From positions 310,001 through 374,000 of the forward strand of contig CAVRDJ010000004.1 in NCBI GenBank assembly GCA_963719875.1: a stretch of 64,000 nucleotides of DNA, in the 5' to 3' direction. This document shows positions 56,450-64,000 of the stretch, one piece after another (position 1 is the stretch's first letter; each line of letters starts with the position of its first letter). The notes under the pieces were generated by a model. That model made no database searches. It saw nothing but the letters and a program-made list of their open reading frames with translations, and had not been told where the DNA came from. Source of the stretch: Palsa-360 sp963719875. Its GTDB lineage: Bacteria; Acidobacteriota; Terriglobia; Acidiferrales; UBA7541. Both the position numbers and the translations under genes were made by a program.

Positions 56450-57580
56450 TTACCGAGAAATAGATTTTTTCGTGCCCATCGAGGGGCGAGTCAGGGAAAT
56501 GGCCAATGCATCCAATCCCAATGACCGATTGATATTCCGTCGCGTCCTAGCGTGAAGCACGTCGAATCCGCTGACGGCTTTGCTGATCCACGCCACATCT
56601 ATCTTCTTACTGAGTGTTTCGAGTTCCTTGCGTAACGCTGGATTTCGCAACACCTTCTTCGTGGAAGAACTGGACAGATCTAGCAGGTCCGTGAGCAGAC
56701 TATAGAACACTTCCAGGACATTTTCAAACGCGATTTCTTGGCTTTTGGCCAGTGCGGCCGTGCTGGCGAATAAATCGGAGACGCCGCGCAGTTCCACGGC
56801 CCGTTCGAGAATCGTCAGGGCATCGCGATGCAGCTTGGCTGTAGCGGCGAGATCCAATCCCATGGCGGCGCCGGGACAGCCCTCTGCGTACTGCGCGGCG
56901 AGCCTGCGCTCTTCCGGCTTCAGTGCAGTGCGCGCTCTCAGAATTTCCTCGACTTCAGCCGTCCCGAGCGGCGTGAAGGAAAATTGCAGGCAGCGCGACC
57001 TGATCGTGGGCAGGAGTTGAAATGGATTTGGCGCCAGCAAAATCAGAGTCGCTGACTCGGGCGGCTCTTCGAGAATTTTCAGGAAAATATTGGCGAGATC
57101 CCAGCGCATCGTTTCCGCGCCATCGATCAAGAATACGCGGCGGCGGCCCTGCGGTTTGAAATACGCGGCGCGTTGAACGGCGCGGAGTTGCCCCACGTGC
57201 AGCACGGGACGCGCGACGGGGTCCTTGGGGCGCACTGGGTCGGGAACGATCGCCCACACGTCCGGATGCGTTTCGAGCAGAAGCGGGACGCGCTCGATGG
57301 TCGCGGAGTCGGGACGTTCGCCGCGCTGCGCGAGGCCCTGCTCGATCAGGGGCCCAAGATCCGCGAGGAGCCCGATTTTCCGGCAGGGTTCACATTCGCC
57401 GCAAAAATCATCGGGCAATCGCAGGCAGTTGGCCGCTTGGGCGAACATTCGGGCGAGAGTAAATTTTCCGACTCCGCGCGGGCCGGAGAAGAGCATCGCA
57501 TGCGGAACGCGCTCGGAGGCCAGCATGCCGCGAAGCGCGGTGACGACGCGCTGGTTGCCAAGAAAATCTGAGAAGCTCAA
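56450..57580 (-). CDS. holB: DNA polymerase III delta' subunit (clamp-loader AAA+ ATPase)
   Basis: 376 residues. Part of the clamp loader that places the sliding clamp on DNA. Walker-type loop GPRGVGKFTLAR at about 33-44, a four-Cys zinc module (CLRLPDDFCGECEPCRK), RRRVFLIDGAETM and LKILEEPPESATLILLA, and the SRC motif (IRSRCLQFSF) are seen. A long linker between the zinc module and the following strand is unusual. The tmk-holB pairing is common in bacteria, with 17 bases between the genes. Confidence 0.93.
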   Translation of the reverse strand: MSFSDFLGNQRVVTALRGMLASERVPHAMLFSGPRGVGKFTLARMFAQAANCLRLPDDFCGECEPCRKIGLLADLGPLIEQGLAQRGERPDSATIERVPLLLETHPDVWAIVPDPVRPKDPVARPVLHVGQLRAVQRAAYFKPQGRRRVFLIDGAETMRWDLANIFLKILEEPPESATLILLAPNPFQLLPTIRSRCLQFSFTPLGTAEVEEILRARTALKPEERRLAAQYAEGCPGAAMGLDLAATAKLHRDALTILERAVELRGVSDLFASTAALAKSQEIAFENVLEVFYSLLTDLLDLSSSSTKKVLRNPALRKELETLSKKIDVAWISKAVSGFDVLHARTRRNINRSLGLDALAISLTRPSMGTKKSISR

Positions 57581-57596
57581 GGTGGTCCTTTTCTCC

Positions 57597-58298
57597 TCAT
57601 CGCCCGGCCGAAGCCGGGGCCAGAATGCGGGATTCCACAGCCTGCAAGACGGCTCGGTGGATTTCCTCAGGCGAATCCAAATCGCCGGAAACCGGATTGC
57701 TACAGTCGATGCGTACCCAATTCGCTTCGGTTGCCAGGCGATCGTAAATTATCGCAGTTTGTTCAAGATGCTGGATGTCCACTTCTTGAATATCGCGTTT
57801 CAGGTTTGTGTAAGCGCGCGCGGATTTCAGCCCAACCAGGCGGTGCGCCTCTGCAACTGGCACCCGCAAATAGACCACCAAGTCTTCCGCGGGCAGGCCG
57901 TAGAGCCCATATTCGAGGCGTTTCAACCACCCGAAAAATTCTTCGCACTGTTCCGGGGGGACCCGCGCGCTCTGATGCGCCATATTCGAGCCGATGTACC
58001 GGTCGGCCAGCACAATTTTCCCGGCCGATAAGGCCGCTTCGATCTCGGGCTTGGCTTCCAGACGGTCGCTGGCGTAGAGCAGGGCCGACAAGTGCGGGTC
58101 AACCGCTTCCAGTGGCCCAAATTCTCCGTTGAGATAGCGTCCGACAAGTTCTCCAGAGAACGATTCATAGCGCGGAAAGCTGATGCGAAACGTAGCGAGC
58201 CCTCGCGCATCGAGTGCGCGAGCCAGCAGATCAAGCTGCGTGCGCTTTCCCGAGCCATCGATTCCTTCGAGAGCGATTAATTTTCCGCGAGTCGCCAT
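57597..58298 (-). CDS. tmk: Thymidylate kinase
   Basis: 233 residues. Converts dTMP to dTDP with ATP. The P-loop is EGIDGSGKRTQLDLL, the DR(Y/H) motif is LADRYIGSNMAHQSAR, and the substrate region is FPRYESFSGELVGRYL. It is a little longer than typical (about 205-215 residues). It is first in a tmk-holB-hfq group on the minus strand. Confidence 0.93.
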   Translation of the reverse strand: MATRGKLIALEGIDGSGKRTQLDLLARALDARGLATFRISFPRYESFSGELVGRYLNGEFGPLEAVDPHLSALLYASDRLEAKPEIEAALSAGKIVLADRYIGSNMAHQSARVPPEQCEEFFGWLKRLEYGLYGLPAEDLVVYLRVPVAEAHRLVGLKSARAYTNLKRDIQEVDIQHLEQTAIIYDRLATEANWVRIDCSNPVSGDLDSPEEIHRAVLQAVESRILAPASAGR

Positions 58299-58350
58299 GA
58301 TTGTTTCGTCAGTCTAGCGTGCGCGCTGAATTGCTGCAAGGAAGTCGCGA

Positions 58351-58452
58351 GTAGTACGGCCACTCTTGGCTGTGCAGTTTTGTAAATTGCAAGGGAGGCT
58401 GCCAATCCGGCGGCAATCACAAAACCCGCACAGCCAAGAGTGGCTGTGTTAC
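58351..58452. repeat. REP-like composite hairpin, 'gccactcttggctgtgc' family
   Basis: Left arm 58351-58383 and right arm 58419-58452 pair, and each folds alone. It is closely related to the repeat at 8628-8735. It lies between the divergent genes tmk and yggS. Confidence 0.85.
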
Positions 58453-58487
58453 AAAAATCGGCCGTTGCACATGCTAGAATCCGCCAA

Positions 58488-59252
58488 ATGAGTTCCGCGT
58501 CAGGAGAAATGACCGAGAATCTAGCTCAAGTGCGCGAGCGCATCGATCTTGCCGCATCTCGCGCCGGTCGTCGCGCCGAAGAGATCACGCTTGTCGCGGT
58601 CTCAAAAACACATTCCGCGCGGAAAATTCAGGAGTTGTACGAAGCTGGCGTGCGTCATTTCGGTGAAAATCGCGTGCAGGAGCGGGAGTCCAAGCTGACC
58701 CAGCTATCAGCGCTCCGAGCGACGTGGCACATGATCGGCCACTTGCAAAAAAACAAGGCCGCGCGAGCCGCCCAGCTGTTCGACACTGTCGACTCGGTGG
58801 ACAGCGCCACGTTAGCTGAGAAGCTGGACCGCGCTAGAACCGATTTCACCCTAGAGGACGGAGAGCAGAAAAAGACAAGCAAGGAATCAGAGCGACCTGA
58901 GCCATGGAGCAGGCTGCGTGTACTGATCGAAGTGAGGCTCGATCCGGAACCCGCAAAATCCGGCGTGGATGGCGACGAAGTACCGCGCCTGATCGAAGCC
59001 CTCATGCGTCTACCTCACCTGGAATTGCGCGGGCTGATGGGTGTCCCCCCATATTTCGATAACCCGGAAGAATCGAGGCCCTACTTCCGCCGCCTCCGTG
59101 GATTTCGCGATGCGGTGCGCGCGCAATTGGGAGCGGAAATGCTGCCGGTCCTCTCGATGGGCATGTCCCACGATTTCGAGATCGCCATCGAAGAAGGAGC
59201 AACCGAGGTACGAGTTGGAACCGCTTTGTTCGGGGAGAGAGAAAAGGCGTAA
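58488..59252 (+). CDS. YggS/PLPBP-family PLP homeostasis protein
   Basis: About 254 residues; the start is either 58488 or 58509. It has the alanine-racemase-like N-terminal barrel that carries PLP without a known enzyme activity. The PLP Lys is in ITLVAVSKTHS. GVRHFGENRVQE, WHMIGHLQKNKA, LRGLMGVPPY, LSMGMSHDFEIAIEEGATEVRVGTALFG (in parts) are all typical. An unusual charged insertion (around EDGEQKKTSKESERPEP) breaks the middle. yggU follows six bases later. Confidence 0.92.
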   Translation: MSSASGEMTENLAQVRERIDLAASRAGRRAEEITLVAVSKTHSARKIQELYEAGVRHFGENRVQERESKLTQLSALRATWHMIGHLQKNKAARAAQLFDTVDSVDSATLAEKLDRARTDFTLEDGEQKKTSKESERPEPWSRLRVLIEVRLDPEPAKSGVDGDEVPRLIEALMRLPHLELRGLMGVPPYFDNPEESRPYFRRLRGFRDAVRAQLGAEMLPVLSMGMSHDFEIAIEEGATEVRVGTALFGEREKA

Positions 59253-59258
59253 TCCTCC

Positions 59259-59555
59259 ATGCAGATTGCGGAGAGGAATGGGACAGTCAGCTTTGTGGTT
59301 CGCGTGCAGCCGCGAGCGAGCCGCGACGAAATCGTCGGCGAGTACCAGGATGGACTGAAGATTCGTCTCACCGCGCCGCCTGTCGATGACCGCGCGAACA
59401 AAGCGCTGCGCCTGCTGTTGGCATCGCGTTTGAAAGTGCCGCTTGCGGCTGTTAGAATCGCGTCGGGGGAGCGCAGCCGCACCAAACGCGTGGAAGTTCA
59501 TGGGGTGACGCTGGCGATGATTCGCGGGCTCGCAAGTAAAGTCGGTACGGGCTGA
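59259..59555 (+). CDS. YggU/DUF167-family small protein
   Basis: 98 residues. FVVRVQPRASRDEIVGEY, LKIRLTAPPVDDRANKAL and IASGERSRTKRVEV match DUF167 along its length. The function is unknown in bacteria, but it is often next to yggS, as here. Confidence 0.9.
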   Translation: MQIAERNGTVSFVVRVQPRASRDEIVGEYQDGLKIRLTAPPVDDRANKALRLLLASRLKVPLAAVRIASGERSRTKRVEVHGVTLAMIRGLASKVGTG

Positions 59556-59644
59556 ACTTTTGCGCGGGACGCAAGAAGTGAAGCGCTGAGCCCGTTAAAT
59601 AAAATAGTCGCCCGCGGCGGCAAGGTCTCCCGTTCCGTCCCTCT

Positions 59645-60820
59645 ATGCCAAACATTGAAGCCATCCAGACAGCCCTCCGCCATCAGAAGATTGACGGATG
59701 GCTCTTCTACGACATCCTTCACCGCGACCCGATTGCCTACCGCGTCTTGGGACTCGACCATGCGCTGGCGAAGCGCCGCTGGTTCTACATGATTCCGGCG
59801 AAAGGCGCCCCGCGAAAACTCGTCCACCGGATCGAAGCCGCTACGCTCGATTCTCTGCCCGGTGACAAGATGCTCTATGCCGCGGCCGAAGAACTGGAAA
59901 AAAATCTGAAGAAGCTGGTTGGCCGCACGAAAAAAGTAGCGATGCAATATTCCCCGAAGAACTCAATTCCGTATATATCACTGGTGGACGCAGGTACTGT
60001 GGAGCTGATTCGCGCCCAGGGCTGCAAAGTGGTCAGCTCGGCGGACCTCGTCCAACAATTCGAGGCGGCGTGGACTCCCGAACAACTCGATTCGCATCGC
60101 GCCGCGGGACGTGTGATCGACCCGATTACGCAGGCTGCATTTGCGGAGGCGGCGCGGCGCGTGTCTGCCGGAGAATTGTTCACCGAATTCGATTTGCAAG
60201 AGTGGATCCTCGGCCAGTTTCGCGCCAATGGAGTGGTTTCCGATTCTCCGCCGATTGTAGCCGTTGGCCCGCACTCCGGAGACCCGCATTACGAGCCTAA
60301 AGAGCGGGGTTCGACCCCCATCCGGCGAGGCGATTTGCTGCTGCTCGACATTTGGGCGAAAACCATCGCACCGAACAGCGTCTACTACGACGTCACGTGG
60401 ACTGGATTTCTAGGCGTCAAAGTCCCCGAAAAGTGCGCGAAGATTTTCTCGATGGTGCGTGACGCCCGCGACGCGGCCGTTGATTTTGTGAAGGAGAATG
60501 TGAGCGCCGGCCGCTCGATCGAAGGCTGGCAAGTGGATCGCGCGGCGCGCGAAGTGATCCGCAAGGGCGGATTCGCAAAATACTTCGTGCACCGTACCGG
60601 CCACAATATCGGGCAAGAAGTGCATGGCGCCGGCGCCAACATGGACGGTCTCGAAACGCGCGACATCCGGCGCATCATTCCGCACACTTGCTTTTCGATC
60701 GAGCCCGGAATTTACTTGCCCGAATTCGGCGTGCGGAGTGAAGTGAACGTCTACGTCGCGGAAGGCAAAGCAGAAGTAACGGGCGCCGTGCAAACTGAAA
60801 TTCTTAAACTGCTGGCTTGA
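59645..60820 (+). CDS. M24-family metallopeptidase (Xaa-Pro peptidase-like)
   Basis: 391 residues. An N-terminal creatinase-like domain (about 1-150) precedes a pita-bread peptidase domain. Metal ligands are visible: Asp in LLLLDIWAKT, Asp in YYDVTWTGF, His in FVHRTGHNIGQEVHG, Glu in CFSIEPGIYLPEFG and Glu in VRSEVNVYV. It is likely a cytoplasmic dipeptidase or aminopeptidase P. No signal peptide is seen. Confidence 0.9.
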   Translation: MPNIEAIQTALRHQKIDGWLFYDILHRDPIAYRVLGLDHALAKRRWFYMIPAKGAPRKLVHRIEAATLDSLPGDKMLYAAAEELEKNLKKLVGRTKKVAMQYSPKNSIPYISLVDAGTVELIRAQGCKVVSSADLVQQFEAAWTPEQLDSHRAAGRVIDPITQAAFAEAARRVSAGELFTEFDLQEWILGQFRANGVVSDSPPIVAVGPHSGDPHYEPKERGSTPIRRGDLLLLDIWAKTIAPNSVYYDVTWTGFLGVKVPEKCAKIFSMVRDARDAAVDFVKENVSAGRSIEGWQVDRAAREVIRKGGFAKYFVHRTGHNIGQEVHGAGANMDGLETRDIRRIIPHTCFSIEPGIYLPEFGVRSEVNVYVAEGKAEVTGAVQTEILKLLA

Positions 60821-60837
60821 ACCAGAGGGCAACCAGC

Positions 60838-61245
60838 ATGGATGAAACGATGTCAAAGGTGGCAGTCAAAGGGAACCAGAGGATGGGTATAGTAGCCGCG
60901 ATCGCTGGCTGGGTTGTTCCCGGCCTGGGGCATCTCCTGCTCCGGCGGTGGAGCAAAGCTGCGATTTATTTTCTGTGCATCGGCGGTTTGGCATATGCGG
61001 GCCTGGCCATGCGGGGAGGCGTCTTTGGTGCCGGCGCGGAAGACTTATTCGATCGCCTGGGATTTTTTGCGGACCTCGGCGCGGGAGTCTTCTATTTTCT
61101 GGCGCACCAGATACAGGCGGCAGGGCCCGATGTCGCTCACGCCACAGGCGACTACGGCACAAGGCTATTCGCAGCCGCCGGTATGCTCAACTTCCTGACT
61201 GTTCTCGAAGCATACGATATCGGGCGAGGGGGCGAAGCCAAATGA
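60838..61245 (+). CDS. Small membrane protein (DUF6677-like)
   Basis: 135 residues from the ATG at 60838; the frame also opens at a TTG (60817) that overlaps the peptidase stop. Hydrophobic segments and the motif GWVVPGLGHLLLRRWSKAAIYF resemble short membrane proteins found in acidobacterial operons. Its stop overlaps the next ATG (ATGA). Function unknown. Confidence 0.7.
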   Translation: MDETMSKVAVKGNQRMGIVAAIAGWVVPGLGHLLLRRWSKAAIYFLCIGGLAYAGLAMRGGVFGAGAEDLFDRLGFFADLGAGVFYFLAHQIQAAGPDVAHATGDYGTRLFAAAGMLNFLTVLEAYDIGRGGEAK

Positions 61246-61433
61246 ACGCGTTGTTTGGCAGACTCACCCATTTTGGGGCGCTGTTGTTTTTTGCGCTCGT
61301 GGTGTCGGCAACTTTCGCATTTCTTTCCAAGCGGGGCATCACCGAGCGCGTGAAATACACCCTGTGGGCATTCCTCGCCTTCCTCCTCGTCGCGATTGGG
61401 ATCGGCTGGCTGATGTATCCATTCTCACAGTAG
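61242..61433 (+). CDS. Small two-helix membrane protein
   Basis: 63 residues starting at an ATG that overlaps the preceding stop by four bases. Two hydrophobic segments (about 9-28 and 40-60) with a short basic loop (SKRGITERVKY). No family is recognised. The tight coupling and membrane location suggest it works with the preceding protein. Confidence 0.65.
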   Translation: MNALFGRLTHFGALLFFALVVSATFAFLSKRGITERVKYTLWAFLAFLLVAIGIGWLMYPFSQ

Positions 61434-61744
61434 TATGGTGCTCTCTGCCGGCCCGTTGGAATTGCAAATTGAAGGCGAATGGAATGAGAGTCGTCGCCAA
61501 TTGAACACGGAACCAACAGGGGAGTGGTAGCAAGGTATTTGGCTCATAGTAGGCGAACATTAGTTGAGCGGCAGACTTGATGCGTTTGAGTAGCGGTTGG
61601 GCGAAACGGAAGCAGTGAGTCACCGTCGTGTCACCGAAAGTCCCTGAGGGGTGACGCAAGGCCTTCACACACGAGTAATTAACCGACTATAAGCTCGCCC
61701 ATCAGATTTGCCCCACATCGGTGGCTTTGCTACACTGAAATTCG
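61434..61744. other. Intergenic stretch without a supported gene
   Basis: Contains only weak hairpin-forming words (gtgtcaccgaaagtccctgaggggtgac near 61630) and the presumed promoter of nuoI. No reading frame was accepted. Confidence 0.5.
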
Positions 61745-62206
61745 ATGCCGTCCATTATCCAGGAAGCTGGCGAAACGTTTGTAACGCTTGTAAAAGGCTT
61801 TCGCGTGACCTTCCGCAATATGCTGCGGAAACCCGTTACGGAAAATTATCCCGAAGAACCCGTCCATTTCCAACCTCGTTACCGCGGCATCCACGTTCTG
61901 CACCGGGATGAAAGCGGACTGGAAAAGTGTGTAGGCTGCTTTTTGTGCGCAGCGGCCTGTCCGGCAAGGTGTATTTACATCGAGGCCGCCGAAAACACTG
62001 AGGTGCAGCGAATTTCTGCGGGCGAACGCTACGCTCGCGTCTACAACATCGATTATTCGCGTTGCATTTTTTGCGGCTATTGCGTGGAAGCATGCCCGAC
62101 CGATGCCATTACGCACGGACATGGCTTCGAACTCGCCACATCCGACATCAATGCCATGATCTATCGCAAGGAAAATCTGCTCGAAAAAGCTCCCACAACG
62201 CCCTAG
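61745..62206 (+). CDS. nuoI: Complex I subunit NuoI, encoded alone
   Basis: 153 residues. NuoI carries two [4Fe-4S] clusters (N6a/N6b) leading electrons to NuoB. Both ligand sets are present, CVGCFLCAAACP and CIFCGYCVEACP. Flanking family words are FRVTFRNMLRKPVTENYPEEP and FQPRYRGIHVLHRDESGLEK, so it is NuoI and not a general ferredoxin. It lies about 16 kb from the nearer nuo cluster and on its own. Its stop codon overlaps the stop of the convergent lyase gene by three bases. It may serve one or both complex I sets. Confidence 0.93.
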   Translation: MPSIIQEAGETFVTLVKGFRVTFRNMLRKPVTENYPEEPVHFQPRYRGIHVLHRDESGLEKCVGCFLCAAACPARCIYIEAAENTEVQRISAGERYARVYNIDYSRCIFCGYCVEACPTDAITHGHGFELATSDINAMIYRKENLLEKAPTTP

Positions 62207-63639
62207 GATTTCCTCGTTTTCTTTTTTCTTTTCCGTAAGGCCACGTGGATCGGTGCCGCGGGTGTCGTCATTCGCATAGGGTCAAGAATTTTGCGCAATG
62301 TTTCCCGATCGAGTAGTTTTCTCTCCATCGCAATTTCCGCCACAGGCCGTCCCGTCCGCACACTTTCCTTTGCGACGGCGGCCGCTTCGGCATATCCGAT
62401 GTACGGATTTAAGGCGGTGGCGATGGAAATCGTGGCGTTCGCATAATAGAGGCACCGGGCTTCCTTTGCCGAAATGCCATCGATGCATTTAGTCGCAAGC
62501 GCTCGCATCGTATTCTTCAGAATTTCCGCGCAATGTAACACGTTCCACGCCATGGCCGGCATCATCACATTGAGCTCGAGCTGCCCTGCTTGAACCGCCA
62601 TCGCGGTGACTGCGTCCGCTCCCATCGCCTGGAATCCCACCATCGCGGTCAGTTCCGCCATCACCGGATTAATTTTCCCCGGCATGATCGACGATCCAGG
62701 TTGCAGCGCAGGCAATTCAATCTCCGCAAGCCCGGTATTCGGCCCGCTGGACAGCAACCGAAGATCGTTGCTGATTCGGATCAGTTCAAGCGCCAGGTTC
62801 CGAAGCGCGGAAGACGCGACACTCATCGCCAGGTTGGACTGCATCGCATAGCGCAGGTCGTCGGTTGGTCGAAGCGCCTGTCCCGAAATTTTTCTCAGGA
62901 GTCTGACCACAAGTTTTTGGAATTTCGGATGTGTATTCACACCCGTCCCCACTGCGGAGCCACCCAAGCCCACTTCTTTAAGTAGTGTGAGAGCGTATTC
63001 CAATACTCCCTCGCATCTTTTCATCGACGTAGCATATGCCGCGAATTCCTGCCCCAGTCGAATCGGCACCGCGTCCATCAAGTGCGTGCGTCCCGATTTC
63101 AAGATCCGATCGAACGCGGTCGCCTTCCGTGAAAATGACTCCGCAAGGACTGCCACCGCACAAAGTACATCATCAAACAGAAATACGGACGCAAGCCGCA
63201 TTGCGGTGGGGAAGACGTCATTGGTCGATTGAGAGCAATTCACGTGATCGTTCGGATGGCAAAGCGCGTAGTCCCCTCGCTTCCCACCAAGAAGTTCAAT
63301 CGCCCGATTCGCAATCACTTCATTCATGTTCATGTGGAATGAAACTCCAGCCCCAGCCTGATACACATCTACGACAAACTCCCCATCCCACTTCCCCTCG
63401 ATCACTTCCTCAGCAGCACGGCGAATGGCCTCCGCGCGCTTTTCATCGATCAGCTCTAATTCATGGTTCGCGCACGCGGCGGCCTTCTTGATTATGCCCA
63501 TCGCACGAATCAGCTGTGGATGCACCCGATACCCGCTGATCCGATAACTGTCAACCGCGCGTTGCGTTTGAACCCCATAGTACGCGTGAAAAGGCACTTC
63601 GTACTGCCCAAGGGAATCCTTCTCCAATCTCATTTTCAT
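62203..63639 (-). CDS. Aspartase/fumarase-superfamily lyase, probably aspartate ammonia-lyase
   Basis: 478 residues from the ATG at 63639, chosen because CAGGAG lies eight bases upstream. The superfamily loop is GSSIMPGKINPV. CSQSTNDVFPTAMRLA, SGRTHLMDAVPIRLGQEF and GGSAVGTGVNTHP are shared by aspartase and class II fumarase. The EKDSLGQYEVP start and overall pattern fit aspartase (aspA), but fumarase cannot be excluded by eye. A basic tail (RKRKKKTRKS) is unusual. Confidence 0.88.
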   Translation of the reverse strand: MKMRLEKDSLGQYEVPFHAYYGVQTQRAVDSYRISGYRVHPQLIRAMGIIKKAAACANHELELIDEKRAEAIRRAAEEVIEGKWDGEFVVDVYQAGAGVSFHMNMNEVIANRAIELLGGKRGDYALCHPNDHVNCSQSTNDVFPTAMRLASVFLFDDVLCAVAVLAESFSRKATAFDRILKSGRTHLMDAVPIRLGQEFAAYATSMKRCEGVLEYALTLLKEVGLGGSAVGTGVNTHPKFQKLVVRLLRKISGQALRPTDDLRYAMQSNLAMSVASSALRNLALELIRISNDLRLLSSGPNTGLAEIELPALQPGSSIMPGKINPVMAELTAMVGFQAMGADAVTAMAVQAGQLELNVMMPAMAWNVLHCAEILKNTMRALATKCIDGISAKEARCLYYANATISIATALNPYIGYAEAAAVAKESVRTGRPVAEIAMERKLLDRETLRKILDPMRMTTPAAPIHVALRKRKKKTRKS

Positions 63640-63669
63640 TTTTAGGACTCCTGGCCATCGCAAAATCAA

Positions 63670-64000
63670 TTCTTAATCTGACCCGCATTTTTCAATACCC
63701 GCAATTATCCCCCGGTCATCACCGCGCGGTCTGGACTATAAGCTATAAGAGGTGAGGAGGACATAGGGATATGAGGGATTGCGGCCGGTGCTCACTGGAA
63801 TGTAGATCTTAATGTCGGAGAAATGCGCGCGGTGCGAGCTGAGGCGGGGTGTGGAGACAGAATATATGGGAGTGGTTTTGTTGACCGCGTGACGAAAAGT
63901 GCGGTTAGGAAATACGATTCTGTTTTTGGTTTGGCGTTTGAGGCGGCACTGGTTTCATGTGATGGGTATTGCTCGGAATGGGTGAGAGGAGAATGCGGGA
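63670..64000. other. Right edge of the window without a supported gene
   Basis: A GAGGAGG near 63755 precedes an ATG (63771) that opens only about 13 codons. No longer frame is convincing. It probably holds the promoter of the lyase gene and the start of a further intergenic region. Confidence 0.5.

Noticed and set aside
60295..60325. tRNA T-arm-like word ggggttcgaccccc
   Set aside because: It lies inside the intact M24 peptidase gene and no acceptor or anticodon arm fits.

Overview
The window looks like a chromosomal segment of an Acidobacteriota bacterium, probably class Terriglobia. The basis is a GC-rich genome by eye, a Ser/Thr kinase fused to a WD40-like propeller, an acidobacterial-type Hfq, a bacillithiol gene (bshA), many composite REP-like hairpins between genes, and two separate respiratory complex I clusters. 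This assignment is inferred from gene content and no phylogeny was run. About 60 protein genes are supported. I saw no rRNA, tRNA or CRISPR array.

Left part (1-19 kb): a Tat-exported metallo-beta-lactamase-fold hydrolase, a secreted DUF985-like cupin, a PilZ-like protein and a degenerate GGDEF membrane protein are followed by a complete insertion sequence (about 4455-5867) whose ends each carry two copies of the same motif. Next come purA and a molybdenum-cofactor group (moeA, moaC, a mogA/moaB-type gene) with a response regulator inserted among them. After these lie a kinase-propeller gene with a truncated tandem copy, proC, a CxxCH-containing Ig-like surface protein, an OsmC peroxidase and a small outer-membrane beta-barrel.

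Middle (19.4-45.1 kb): two complex I gene sets face each other. The plus-strand set is nuoA, C, D, H, J, K, L, M, N and runs into ATP synthase genes (an AtpZ/AtpI-like gene, atpI, atpB, atpE) that end at a strong terminator. The minus-strand set is nuoA, C, D, EF (fused), G, H, J, K, L, M, N. Neither set has nuoB or nuoI. A lone nuoI lies at 61.7 kb and nuoB is not in the window. The minus-strand nuoM is broken by an apparent one-base frameshift. Only the minus-strand set carries the NADH-oxidising module.

Right part (45-64 kb): an unknown gene coupled to thiS, a hicB-hicA toxin-antitoxin pair, ribA, a LytS-type sensor kinase, and a full pqqABCDE operon for the cofactor PQQ. The pqqA gene encodes only 25 residues. 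Then follow an MFS exporter, bshA, a PaaI thioesterase, a tmk-holB-hfq group, a yggS-yggU-peptidase-membrane protein group, the lone nuoI and an aspartase/fumarase-family lyase. The main themes are respiration (complex I, ATP synthase, PQQ), cofactor synthesis (Moco, PQQ, riboflavin, thiamin carrier) and thiol/redox chemistry.
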